A DNA stretch of 18,351 bases from an uncultured Bacillota bacterium (GTDB lineage Bacteria; Bacillota; Dehalobacteriia; UBA4068): the NCBI GenBank assembly GCA_934427095.1, contig CAKRYM010000013.1, positions 1-18,351 of the forward strand, read 5' to 3'. Every line of letters begins with the position of its first letter. The stretch's first letter is position 1. Below, piece by piece: positions 7,856 through 15,185 of the stretch. Position numbers and translations under genes: made by a program. The notes beneath the pieces were generated by a model, which saw nothing but the letters and a program-made list of their open reading frames with translations, made no database searches and had not been told where the DNA came from.

Positions 7856-7901
7856 ATCTTTCTCCTTCGTTTCTTCACTTGCGGGTTAGACAATACAATT
7901 T

Positions 7902-7929
7902 ATTTTATCATGTTTCTTATCCTTTGCAA
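7902..7929 (-). promoter_or_regulatory. Promoter for the SufC/SufB-like pair
   Basis: On the minus strand: -35 TTGCAA (7924-7929), 16-nt spacer, -10 TAAAAT (7902-7907). It lies in the 137-nt gap after the ABC ATPase gene. I see no terminator in that gap, so read-through from upstream is likely as well. Confidence 0.5.
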
Positions 7930-7992
7930 AGAGGAAGCTTTCTGTAACCGCCCCTATCCTTATCAATCTTTCTGATAGAACAACATGATGGA

Positions 7993-9015
7993 TTATTCCA
8001 TATGGTCTTTCTCCCACAAATACGCTTCCATATCCATATCTACCCGGCCTCCTTTACGCAACAGCTGGCGTAAACCGGTAATTTTCTCATCATATTGTTC
8101 CAGAATAGCCAAGTTTTTCTGCTCAGCCGGGGACGTTTCCAGGATTTGACTAACCGCGCCATTGGCTATGACCAGCCGCTTTTTACCAAGAAGGGCCAAC
8201 AGGGGATCATGGGTAGAAATCAACACAATTTTATCCTCTCCAGCCAGGAGGCTTAAGGCTTGTTTCCGGTCAATTCCGGCGTTTTCAATTTCATCAATCA
8301 GCACTACCGGTGCAGCAGAAAGCAAAGCCGTGTCCGCAATCATCAAGGCCCGACTTTGCCCACCAGAAAGCTGGGTTAAGCTCATTTCTGGCAAAATTGC
8401 TTCTCCTGCCAAGGCGTTGGCAGCGGAAATCACATCAGCGATGTTGATGGATTGCCGATTGCGGCATTCTTGATGTAAAGTCAAAAAATTTTGCACCGAA
8501 AGATCCATCACAAAATTCATGTTTTGGGAAAGCTGGGCCACCATACGGTTATCCCCTTGCCAACGCAAGGCGGGGTCCGGCGGTGCACCATCCAGCAAAA
8601 TCCTGCGGCCAGAAGGCGTATCCCCTTCTGCCAAAGATTCAATATCCTCCAGCAAACGACTTTTCCCACTACCCGTAGGCCCAACCAAGGTCACGGTATC
8701 CCCTGGCACTAAAGTGAGCGCCAAGTCCTCCTGCTTGCCGTCTTTGTCATGACCGCCTAAAATGGTCAGGCTTTGCAGCCGTTTTTCCCGATGAGCCGCG
8801 CTTTCGGCTAAGCGATCGCACAGTAACTGCAAAGTGGAAAGCATCTCTTCCCTACCCATGCTGGCTTCCAAAAATTCCGCAGGAGCACGGCTAGACAAGT
8901 TTTTTTCCAAAGAATAGCGGTAATTCAAATTCGGCATATTTAACGAACGTAAAAACACCTCTACCTGGGGATATTTTCGAACAAGCTCTGCCAACGGTAA
9001 ACCCGTATCCTGCAT
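7993..9015 (-). CDS. Soluble ABC ATPase with degenerate DUF1858/ScdA_N-like N-terminal domain, partner of the HypB-like GTPase
   Basis: 340 residues with no membrane segment. The N-terminal about 65 residues (LAELVRKYPQVEVFLRSLNM and following) have the pattern of DUF1858/ScdA_N four-helix domains, which normally carry cysteines near the di-iron or disulfide site. Here those positions are Asn or Tyr, so the domain is degenerate. The ABC domain is complete: Walker A GPTGSGKS (112-119), Q-loop near Q161/Q164, signature LSGGQ (216-220), Walker B VVLIDEIENAG (237-247) with D241 and E242, and H269 in ISTHD. A charged C-terminal tail follows (about 295-340). AGGAGG precedes the ATG, and the gene starts 18 nt after the GTPase gene, so the two form an operon. 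With no permease it is unlikely to be a transporter. I infer an ATP-dependent activation or maturation role; the exact function is unknown. Confidence 0.75.
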   Translation of the reverse strand: MQDTGLPLAELVRKYPQVEVFLRSLNMPNLNYRYSLEKNLSSRAPAEFLEASMGREEMLSTLQLLCDRLAESAAHREKRLQSLTILGGHDKDGKQEDLALTLVPGDTVTLVGPTGSGKSRLLEDIESLAEGDTPSGRRILLDGAPPDPALRWQGDNRMVAQLSQNMNFVMDLSVQNFLTLHQECRNRQSINIADVISAANALAGEAILPEMSLTQLSGGQSRALMIADTALLSAAPVVLIDEIENAGIDRKQALSLLAGEDKIVLISTHDPLLALLGKKRLVIANGAVSQILETSPAEQKNLAILEQYDEKITGLRQLLRKGGRVDMDMEAYLWEKDHME

Positions 9016-9033
9016 GCTGTTTTCCTCCTATGC

Positions 9034-9720
9034 TTAATCATCAAATCGAACTTCCCTAACCAAACCATTCCGAAACCCCTTACTGATACGGGTTTGTCCA
9101 TAGCAGAAATCACAAATGGCCGCGGGCATGGCAAAACGCAAATTTCGTCCATTCAGCTTTGTCTGGTCTGCGGCCGTGGAAAACACCGGCAACAATGCGC
9201 CAGCGCCCTGCCCCGTCAAGCCATTGACAAAAGCAATTCTGGCTCTGGGGTTAGCCTCAGCAATACGGGAAGCAAAGACTTCTCTTTCCGCTTGGGAAAC
9301 AATATCCCCTTTGGTAATAGCCACGGCATCTGCCAATTTCAACATCGGTCCGATTTTCCTTGGGGTTTCCATGCCGGACAACACGTCCACCACGCAAATG
9401 GCCGGAACCCCCTGAATATGGGGAGAACAGCGATTACAAAGGCCGGCACTTTCGCAAACCAGGTAGTCCAGCCCTTTACGCAGCCCCCAATCCAGACATT
9501 GCTGAATATTGCTGACATAATAATGGTCCGGACAAAGAGAGCCGGATATGCCTACTGCGGCAGGATAGCCTGCCGCACGGTAACGTTCATCATCAAAGGT
9601 GCTCAGGCAATCGAATTTTACTACGCCAACCTTTTGGCTTTGGTCTAAGCAGGCCAATGTTTTTAAAATCACAGCCGTTTTACCAGAACTAGGCGGGCCG
9701 GATACGGTAATCAATTTCAT
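9034..9720 (-). CDS. HypB/UreG-like metallochaperone GTPase with extra cysteine motifs
   Basis: A 228-residue SIMIBI-class GTPase. The P-loop is GPPSSGKT (8-15), and the guanine-specificity motif is TKGD (137-140) in place of NKxD. The segment DDERYRAAG (43-51) followed by SGSLCPDHYY resembles HypB's DAERIRxxG then CH metal site, with C63 and H66 as candidate ligands. CESAGLCNRC (89-98) aligns with the HypB ENVGNLVC region and supplies C89, C95 and C98. A C-terminal CDFC (203-206) is extra. These fit Ni, Zn or Fe-S binding. There is no hydrogenase, urease or hyp gene nearby, so it is not a standard HypB. ATG 9720 was chosen because GGAG lies 8 nt upstream; in-frame starts at 9744 and 9747 have none. 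It is followed 18 nt later by the ABC ATPase gene. Confidence 0.8.
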   Translation of the reverse strand: MKLITVSGPPSSGKTAVILKTLACLDQSQKVGVVKFDCLSTFDDERYRAAGYPAAVGISGSLCPDHYYVSNIQQCLDWGLRKGLDYLVCESAGLCNRCSPHIQGVPAICVVDVLSGMETPRKIGPMLKLADAVAITKGDIVSQAEREVFASRIAEANPRARIAFVNGLTGQGAGALLPVFSTAADQTKLNGRNLRFAMPAAICDFCYGQTRISKGFRNGLVREVRFDD

Positions 9721-9825
9721 AGGCTTTTCTCCATTGTTTGGCATCAATCTTCGGCTATGCTATTCCACATTAGCGGGTAAAAGCCCTCCTTCTTTTGGCG
9801 GATTTTCTTTCTTGTGCCCCATATC

Positions 9826-9855
9826 TTGCCTCTTTTCGGAGAATAGTGCTATACT
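9826..9855 (+). promoter_or_regulatory. Promoter for the EndoQ-helicase fusion gene
   Basis: -35 TTGCCT (9826-9831), 18-nt spacer, extended -10 TGC-TATACT (TATACT at 9850-9855). The predicted start is about 20 nt before the ATG, giving a very short leader containing AAGGAG. In the remaining gap (9721-9825) I found no convincing minus-strand promoter for the GTPase gene. Confidence 0.55.
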
Positions 9856-9883
9856 AAGGCTATTAAGATAAAGGAGTCCTGCC

Positions 9884-12800
9884 ATGTTTATCGCTGATCT
9901 TCATATTCATTCCGCATATTCTCGCGCTACAAGCAAAGAAGGATTGCCCCCAAAATTGGAATGGGCAGCTAGGAGGAAAGGGCTTCAGCTTTTAGGGACC
10001 GGAGATTTCACCCACCCCGCCTATCGTAAATTGCTGCAAGAGCAATTGCAGCCAGAAGGAAACGGCCTATATCTCTTAAAACCGGAATTCCGCATTGCAG
10101 ACGCTGGCTTGGCTGCAGACGAAATGCAGCCGCGTTTTTTGGTCAGTGGGGAAATCAGCACCATTTACCAGCACAACGGCAAAGGCCGCAAGGTGCATCA
10201 TGTTATTCTCTACCCTTCCTTAGAAGCAGCCGAGGAACTCAGCCGCCGATTGGAGGCTTTAGGCTGCAATCTCCATGCCGACGGCCGACCCATCATTGGC
10301 TTAAGTAGCAGCAATTTGCTGGAACTGACTTTGGATGTTTGTCCGCAGGCAATTTTCATCCCCGCCCATATTTGGACACCGTATTTCTCTGTCTTTGGTG
10401 CCTATTCCAGCTATACCAGTATCGAGGAATGCTATGGTAGCTTAGCCAAAGAAATTCATGCCGTAGAAACAGGCCTTTCCTCTGACCCGCCTATGAATTG
10501 GCGGTTGTCTCAGTTAGATGCTTATACCCTGATTTCCAATTCCGACGCCCATTCCCCGGAAAAATTAGCCCGAGAAGCCAACCTGTTCGACTGCGCCATG
10601 GATTATGCCGCTATCCGGGAAGCCATCAGCAACCGTGACAGCAAAGGTTTTGCCGGCACCATTGAATTTTACCCGGAAGAAGGGAAATATCATTGGGACG
10701 GCCATCGGCAATGTAAATGTTGCTGTTCCCCTAAAGAAACTTTGGCCAACCATGGGCTTTGCCCTGTCTGCGGCAAGCCGGTGACCGTAGGGGTTTCTCA
10801 TCAAGTGGAGCTGCTGGCTGACCGACCGGAAGGCTATCATCCAGATAATGCCCGCCCCTTTGAAAATTTGGTTCCCCTGGCGGAAATGTTTGCTGCTTCC
10901 CTAGGGGTTACCACCGCCAGCCGTCGGGTGCAGGAAGGGTGTAACAAACTTTTGCAGGCTTTAGGCCCAGAACTCTATCTCCTGCGAGAATGTCCCCTGG
11001 AGGACATTGCTAAGCTAGCTGGCCCTTGCGTAACAGAAGGGTTACGGCGGCTTAGAGAAGGGAAAATTCGCCTTAGCCCCGGTTACGATGGAGAGTATGG
11101 TAAAGTAACGGTGTTAGACCCTGAAGATATCGACCGGCTCACCGGGCAAACCAGCCTTTTCCAAGGCTTTGATCCCTGTATGTTACCACCGAAACGGAAA
11201 GCCCGTGTCAATCTGGAAAAGGACAGCCCCACCACGCCTGTGGTTGCCCAAACGCCAATAGCCTCTCTGGGCTTAAGCCCAGAGCAGGAGCAAGCCGCCA
11301 CCACAGAAGTCAGGGTAGCTGCTATTTTGGCTGGACCGGGCTGTGGGAAAACACGAACCTTGGTTAATCGCATTGCTTATCTGCTGGAAAAAGGTGTGCC
11401 AGCAGCAGAAATCACCGCAGTGACTTTTACCAATAAGGCCGCTAGGGAAATGCGGGAAAGATTGAGCAAAACCCTGGACAAGCAGACGGTAAAAAGCCTA
11501 CATATCGGTACTTTCCACAGCCTTGGCTTAGAAAGAGCCAGGACAGCTGGGAAAAAGATCAGTCTCCTGGATGAAAATCAAGCCCTCTCCTTAGCAGAAG
11601 AAGTCATTCAACAACTGCATAGTGAGATCACCCCTAAGGCCCTACTGAAACAAGTTTCCCGGCACAAAGCCCAAGGAGAAGCTGCCAGTAGAGAAACCCA
11701 AAGGTATCTGGAAATGCAACAAGAATGGGCAGCCTGGGACTTTGACGATATTCTTCTTTGGGCGAAAGAAGAGGCGGAGGCAGAAGGTACAAATCTTAGC
11801 GCTTTCCATTATCTACTGGTGGATGAATTCCAAGATGTAAACCCCATGCAATACCAGTTGATTCAGGCCTGGCAAAAGGAGAGTAAAAGCCTCTTTGTGA
11901 TTGGCGACCCGGACCAAGCCATTTACAGCTTCCGTGGTAGCGACTCCGCCTGCTTTCAGCGGTTGGCACAGGATCATCCTGATATGACCACCTATTATCT
12001 ACGTACCGACCACCGCTCTACGCCAGAAATTCTCCGTATCGCCACGGCTATCCTGGAACCGGCAGTGGCCGGGTTAACTGCCGCAGCTAGTTCAGGTGAA
12101 CCAGTGCATCTGGTGGAAAATCATGATCCCCGTCAAGAGGCCATTGCTATGGCTAAGGAAATCAACGAGCTTTTAGGCGGCGTGGATATGCTGGCTGCGC
12201 AGAAAGGGAGCCGGGCAAATGGAGATTTCGGCCTAAATGATATCGCCATCCTCTGCCGTACCCACAGACAGCAGGAAATCATCGGCGAATGCTTAGGTAT
12301 TGAAGGGATTCCCTACCGCATCGGTGGTCGGGACAACTTCCTTTCTAGCCGAAGCGTGAGAGAAACCATGGCCTTTTTCCGTTTACTGCAAACCCCAGAG
12401 GATACCTTGCTTCTGCGCACAGTTTTACAAAACGCTGGTGTTTTAGGAGAACTTACACCTACGGAGCAAGCAACCTTAAAACGCTGCCGTAGCATAAAAG
12501 GGTTATGCAAGGCCTTGGACAACTTAGGCGAAACCAGCCATAATGCTCAAACCTTAAGCCTGCTATTGCAGAACTTCCTTCCTCTTTGGAAAAAAGGAAA
12601 GCCCTTAGAGATATTACAGCGCTGGGAAAAGGAAAGTTATTTGCAGGAAAGCGAAGGCATGGAAGAATTTTTGCAATTGGCCACCATGTATAGCCATATG
12701 TCGGAACTTCTTCACGATGTGGTGTTTGGCACGGAAGGGGATCTCCTGCGCAGCGGTGGGAAAACCTATACGCCAGAAGGGGTTTCTCTCCTCACCATCC

Positions 12801-13063
12801 ATGGGTCCAAAGGTTTGGAATTCCCCGTCGTCTTCCTGGCCGGGGTACAGAAAGGATTGCTGCCTCTGGAAGCTGGGGAAAGCACGAATTTACCGGAAGA
12901 ACGCAGGCTGTTTTATGTAGGCATTACCCGGGGTGAAAAGTTGCTTTATCTATATACCGGCGGCGCGCCCTCTCCTTTCTTACAGGAAATCCCCACAGAA
13001 TATTTCACTTTACGTACCAACCGCCGTTTCTACCAGGGAAAACAACTTAGCCTCTTTGATTGA
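9884..13063 (+). CDS. EndoQ-type PHP endonuclease fused to UvrD/Rep-type helicase
   Basis: 1059 residues. Residues 1 to about 430 match the TIGR00375/endonuclease Q family: PHP metal-site motifs DLHIHS (5-10), GTGDFTHP (38-45), VHHVILY (104-110), IPAHIWTPYF (159-168) and SNSDAHS (218-224), plus a Zn module of C277, C279-C281, C293 and C296. Known EndoQ enzymes nick DNA 5' of uracil, hypoxanthine, xanthine and AP sites. Residues about 463-1045 form a complete SF1A helicase: AGPGCGKT (483-490), VTFTNKAARE, GTFHSLG, DEFQD (647-651), GDPDQAIYSFRG, a motif IV region, LTIHGSKGLEFPVVFLAG and VGITRGEKLLYL. QTSLF (422-426) ends the nuclease part and QLSLF (1054-1058) ends the protein; the latter fits the beta-clamp-binding consensus. 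AAGGAG precedes the ATG. I infer combined incision and unwinding at deaminated bases. Confidence 0.92.
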   Translation: MFIADLHIHSAYSRATSKEGLPPKLEWAARRKGLQLLGTGDFTHPAYRKLLQEQLQPEGNGLYLLKPEFRIADAGLAADEMQPRFLVSGEISTIYQHNGKGRKVHHVILYPSLEAAEELSRRLEALGCNLHADGRPIIGLSSSNLLELTLDVCPQAIFIPAHIWTPYFSVFGAYSSYTSIEECYGSLAKEIHAVETGLSSDPPMNWRLSQLDAYTLISNSDAHSPEKLAREANLFDCAMDYAAIREAISNRDSKGFAGTIEFYPEEGKYHWDGHRQCKCCCSPKETLANHGLCPVCGKPVTVGVSHQVELLADRPEGYHPDNARPFENLVPLAEMFAASLGVTTASRRVQEGCNKLLQALGPELYLLRECPLEDIAKLAGPCVTEGLRRLREGKIRLSPGYDGEYGKVTVLDPEDIDRLTGQTSLFQGFDPCMLPPKRKARVNLEKDSPTTPVVAQTPIASLGLSPEQEQAATTEVRVAAILAGPGCGKTRTLVNRIAYLLEKGVPAAEITAVTFTNKAAREMRERLSKTLDKQTVKSLHIGTFHSLGLERARTAGKKISLLDENQALSLAEEVIQQLHSEITPKALLKQVSRHKAQGEAASRETQRYLEMQQEWAAWDFDDILLWAKEEAEAEGTNLSAFHYLLVDEFQDVNPMQYQLIQAWQKESKSLFVIGDPDQAIYSFRGSDSACFQRLAQDHPDMTTYYLRTDHRSTPEILRIATAILEPAVAGLTAAASSGEPVHLVENHDPRQEAIAMAKEINELLGGVDMLAAQKGSRANGDFGLNDIAILCRTHRQQEIIGECLGIEGIPYRIGGRDNFLSSRSVRETMAFFRLLQTPEDTLLLRTVLQNAGVLGELTPTEQATLKRCRSIKGLCKALDNLGETSHNAQTLSLLLQNFLPLWKKGKPLEILQRWEKESYLQESEGMEEFLQLATMYSHMSELLHDVVFGTEGDLLRSGGKTYTPEGVSLLTIHGSKGLEFPVVFLAGVQKGLLPLEAGESTNLPEERRLFYVGITRGEKLLYLYTGGAPSPFLQEIPTEYFTLRTNRRFYQGKQLSLFD

Positions 13064-13088
13064 TTCTCCTTATTCCCATAAACAAATC

Positions 13089-13120
13089 AAAAGCAGTAAG
13101 CCTTAAGGCTTACTGCTTTT
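13089..13120. terminator. Perfect bidirectional terminator, overlapping the end of the GIY-YIG gene
   Basis: A 14-bp perfect stem (13089-13102 with 13107-13120) surrounds the palindromic loop TTAA. As and Ts at the ends give a U-run in both directions. It ends the fusion gene on the plus strand and the three-gene operon on the minus strand. The TAA stop codon of the GIY-YIG gene lies inside the hairpin. Confidence 0.92.
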
Positions 13121-13474
13121 CTTCGTTGTTCTTCTCTCCTGTGTCCCCACTAGGGCTTCCAGTTTAGCTCCAGGCTGATAGGTATAGGTATAAGCCCCTA
13201 ATTCCGGAAAACGCAACATAAGGGTTTCCGGCTGAGCAATCAGTTCCCGCTTAGAAAAAGCGGAAAGCTGCTTGATTCGGTATTCCAGCTTTGTGGCAGC
13301 AGAAAAGGTCTCTGTTTCCCATAATGCAGCCAAAGCCAATACTGGATGCGACCGGGTATATTTGGCGCAAGCGGATGTTTGATAATAATGGGCCCGCAGC
13401 CTGCGCCCAATATCCTGGGCAGAACCGGTATAAATGGAACCGCCGGCGCAGTGCAACATATACACAAAAGGCAT
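13103..13474 (-). CDS. GIY-YIG domain protein, UPF0213 (YhbQ-like) family
   Basis: 123 residues. The N-terminal about 85 are a GIY-YIG fold: VYML (4-7) and SIYTG (13-17) replace GIY and YIG, with R25 in RRLRAH, AKYTRSHP (37-44) typical of UPF0213, and E64 in KLEYRIKQLS as the expected metal ligand. It is a candidate nuclease; the family's cellular role is poorly defined. An extra C-terminal tail of about 35 residues ends in the basic KKSSKP, making it longer than the usual 80-100. Its ATG shares one base with the stop codon of the upstream hydrolase gene (TAATG), so translation is probably coupled. The last codons and the stop are encoded in the terminator hairpin. Confidence 0.87.
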   Translation of the reverse strand: MPFVYMLHCAGGSIYTGSAQDIGRRLRAHYYQTSACAKYTRSHPVLALAALWETETFSAATKLEYRIKQLSAFSKRELIAQPETLMLRFPELGAYTYTYQPGAKLEALVGTQERRTTKKSSKP

Positions 13475-14226
13475 TACTTTGTATCCTTAGCAGAGAAAAA
13501 GGCCACCGCCTGCTCACAAACGATTTCCGGTTGTCCAGGTGCCATAAGCCGGTGCTCGCCACCGGGGAAAACATATAACTTAGCCCCGGCGTAATCTGCA
13601 AAATGAACCGCGTCCGCCAAAGGAGCAACGGCATCTGCCTCACCGTGGAGCATCAGCAAATCCGCCTGATTTGGACGATAATAGGCATAAAGGTTATGGG
13701 CATTCAAACTACGAATAAATCCCGTGGTAATTTTCAAGATGCTGCCCGCCTCTTCCAACAGGAAATACCCCTGTTGGTCTAAAAGACCTTGTCTATCTGG
13801 CGTTAATTCCTCGGCAAAAAGCCGCGGCATTTCCACAGCAGCCGAACGCAAGCAAGCTTTCCTGCCTGCTGGGACAGTAGTCAAATATAACAACACAATA
13901 TAAGCGCCAAAGCTAGAACCAAAATAGCTGATGGTAGTAGCAGGAGACTGATCCAAAACCCATTTCTCCATATCCGCCACATCATCCAAACAATTTTCTA
14001 CCAGCAAACTTTCGCCGTCAAGGGTACTTTCCCCATGAGCGGGAAAATCAAAGGCAATGGCGCCGATCCCTTTGGTGGCTAAGACCTTCATTAAGCCCAA
14101 ACCAGTGGAACTTTCCTTGCTGCTACCAAAACCATGGCAAATCAGTACCACTTGTTTTTCCCCCTGCCAAGTAGAAAGAAAGGGAATTTGATAACCATGC
14201 CGACTGTTGCAAAATTGTGTTTCCAT
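13474..14226 (-). CDS. Alpha/beta hydrolase
   Basis: A 250-residue cytoplasmic alpha/beta hydrolase, likely an esterase or peptidase-like enzyme. HGFGSSKES (31-39) is the oxyanion-hole strand, D60 and HGES follow, and GSSFG (103-107) holds the nucleophile S105. HGEADAV (194-200) places the acid at D198, and GGEHRL (222-227) supplies H225, so the triad is complete. No signal peptide is seen. It starts 1 nt after the flavodoxin/ferredoxin gene, with GGAG inside the end of that gene as ribosome site, and overlaps the GIY-YIG gene by 1 nt. The substrate is unknown. Nearest general types are BAAT/acyl-CoA thioester hydrolase-like and serine aminopeptidase-like lipases. Confidence 0.88.
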   Translation of the reverse strand: METQFCNSRHGYQIPFLSTWQGEKQVVLICHGFGSSKESSTGLGLMKVLATKGIGAIAFDFPAHGESTLDGESLLVENCLDDVADMEKWVLDQSPATTISYFGSSFGAYIVLLYLTTVPAGRKACLRSAAVEMPRLFAEELTPDRQGLLDQQGYFLLEEAGSILKITTGFIRSLNAHNLYAYYRPNQADLLMLHGEADAVAPLADAVHFADYAGAKLYVFPGGEHRLMAPGQPEIVCEQAVAFFSAKDTK

Positions 14227-14227
14227 G

Positions 14228-14998
14228 TTAATCTCCTTTTTCTTCCTCTACTTGGGCTGTGCAAACATAACGCCGCTTACCCAAGGCTTTTTTGCCATAT
14301 TCAATGGCTTCTGTGGGGCAATGGCAAATACAAGCCATGCAATGGGTACAATCTTTCCCCCATTGAGGGCGCCCCTTTTCCAAACGGATATTATTCAGCG
14401 GGCATAATGTAACGCATTGTCCGCAACCGACACAAGCGTCAGTGGCATAAAACTTCTTGGCTTTTACACAAGTAAGATAAAAACCGGAATTCACCACACC
14501 GCTTTCCAACTGGCCGATGGGTGTAGTTTTCACTTCGGGAAACGGTTCGCCAGCGGCAATTAAACGCCCCGCTTCCTGTAATTTAGGCAAAGCTGCGGCA
14601 ATGATCCGACTTGAAGTGGCTTCATCGGGGACCGGGAACATAGCCAAATAGTTTTCCGGCATCACAATGGGCATAATGCCCGCAAAATGCAGGGATCTTT
14701 CCCGACAGAACACGCTGGCCCCACCGCCTGCGTTGCCAATACCACCGCCGCAAGTGAGGACAAAATACCATTCCTTACTCCCGGAAAACACCGTCTTATT
14801 CAGGTGTGCCATGATCACACGGGGAACTGCCCAGGCATAAGTGGGGCAAACCAAAACAAAGGGCTTTTCACTGTGAAGAGGCGATGTATCGCTCTTTTTG
14901 ATCCGCTCATTCAGGGAAACCAAGGTATCCCCTGTTTCTTTAGCAATTACCTGTGCAGCGTAGCGGCTGTTTCCGGTTCCGCTGAACCATAAAATCAT
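14228..14998 (-). CDS. EFR1-type flavodoxin-ferredoxin fusion protein
   Basis: 256 residues. The N-terminal about 160 are flavodoxin-like: the FMN phosphate loop is FSGTGNSRY (5-13), with PTYAWAVPR (52-60) and TCGGGIGNAGG (82-92) as isoalloxazine loops. The C-terminal part carries two [4Fe-4S] motifs, C189, C192, C195, C199 and C217, C220, C223, C227, each ending in CP. Such proteins shuttle low-potential electrons in anaerobes; the partner is unknown. ATG 14998 follows AGGAGG with 8-nt spacing; an in-frame start 15 codons earlier lacks a site. It is the first gene of a tight three-gene operon with the hydrolase and the GIY-YIG protein. Confidence 0.9.
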   Translation of the reverse strand: MILWFSGTGNSRYAAQVIAKETGDTLVSLNERIKKSDTSPLHSEKPFVLVCPTYAWAVPRVIMAHLNKTVFSGSKEWYFVLTCGGGIGNAGGGASVFCRERSLHFAGIMPIVMPENYLAMFPVPDEATSSRIIAAALPKLQEAGRLIAAGEPFPEVKTTPIGQLESGVVNSGFYLTCVKAKKFYATDACVGCGQCVTLCPLNNIRLEKGRPQWGKDCTHCMACICHCPTEAIEYGKKALGKRRYVCTAQVEEEKGD

Positions 14999-15038
14999 GG
15001 CGAACCCTCCTTTTCGGCCGCAAAATTTCTTCCTCTTT

Positions 15039-15067
15039 ATCATACCCCAAAGGGCTTATTCTGGCAA
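15039..15067 (-). promoter_or_regulatory. Promoter for the EFR1/hydrolase/GIY-YIG operon
   Basis: On the minus strand: -35 TTGCCA (15062-15067), 17-nt spacer, -10 TATGAT (15039-15044). It lies about 40 nt before the ATG. Confidence 0.7.
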
Positions 15068-15138
15068 GGGATGATACACCGTCTTTTTCTTAGAAATCTC
15101 CCCTGCCTTGTGTGACTTGACAAGAGTAGATTTGTTCA

Positions 15139-15177
15139 AAAAGAAACGCCTAATCATCGGGATCAGGCGTTTCTTTT
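15139..15177 (-). terminator. Terminator of the prsW-htpG transcription unit
   Basis: On the minus strand an AGAAACGCCTGAT arm pairs with ATTAGGCGTTTCT (one G-U) around a 7-nt loop, followed by a T-run. It starts about 10 nt after the htpG stop codon and insulates htpG from the EFR1 operon downstream. On the plus strand it also carries a T-run. Confidence 0.88.
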
Positions 15178-15185
15178 ATTCCGTC

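Noticed and set aside
9094..9648. Plus-strand open frame of 184 codons opposite the HypB-like GTPase
   Set aside because: No domain and no ribosome site; the opposite strand encodes a clear P-loop GTPase.
9034..9720. Calling the GTPase a standard hydrogenase nickel chaperone HypB
   Set aside because: No N-terminal CCxxC or His-rich nickel site, TKGD in place of NKxD, and no hyp or hydrogenase genes nearby.
15108..15125. CTTGT...ACAAG inverted repeat between htpG and the EFR1 operon
   Set aside because: Arms of only 5 bp, no position relative to a promoter that suggests an operator; probably chance.
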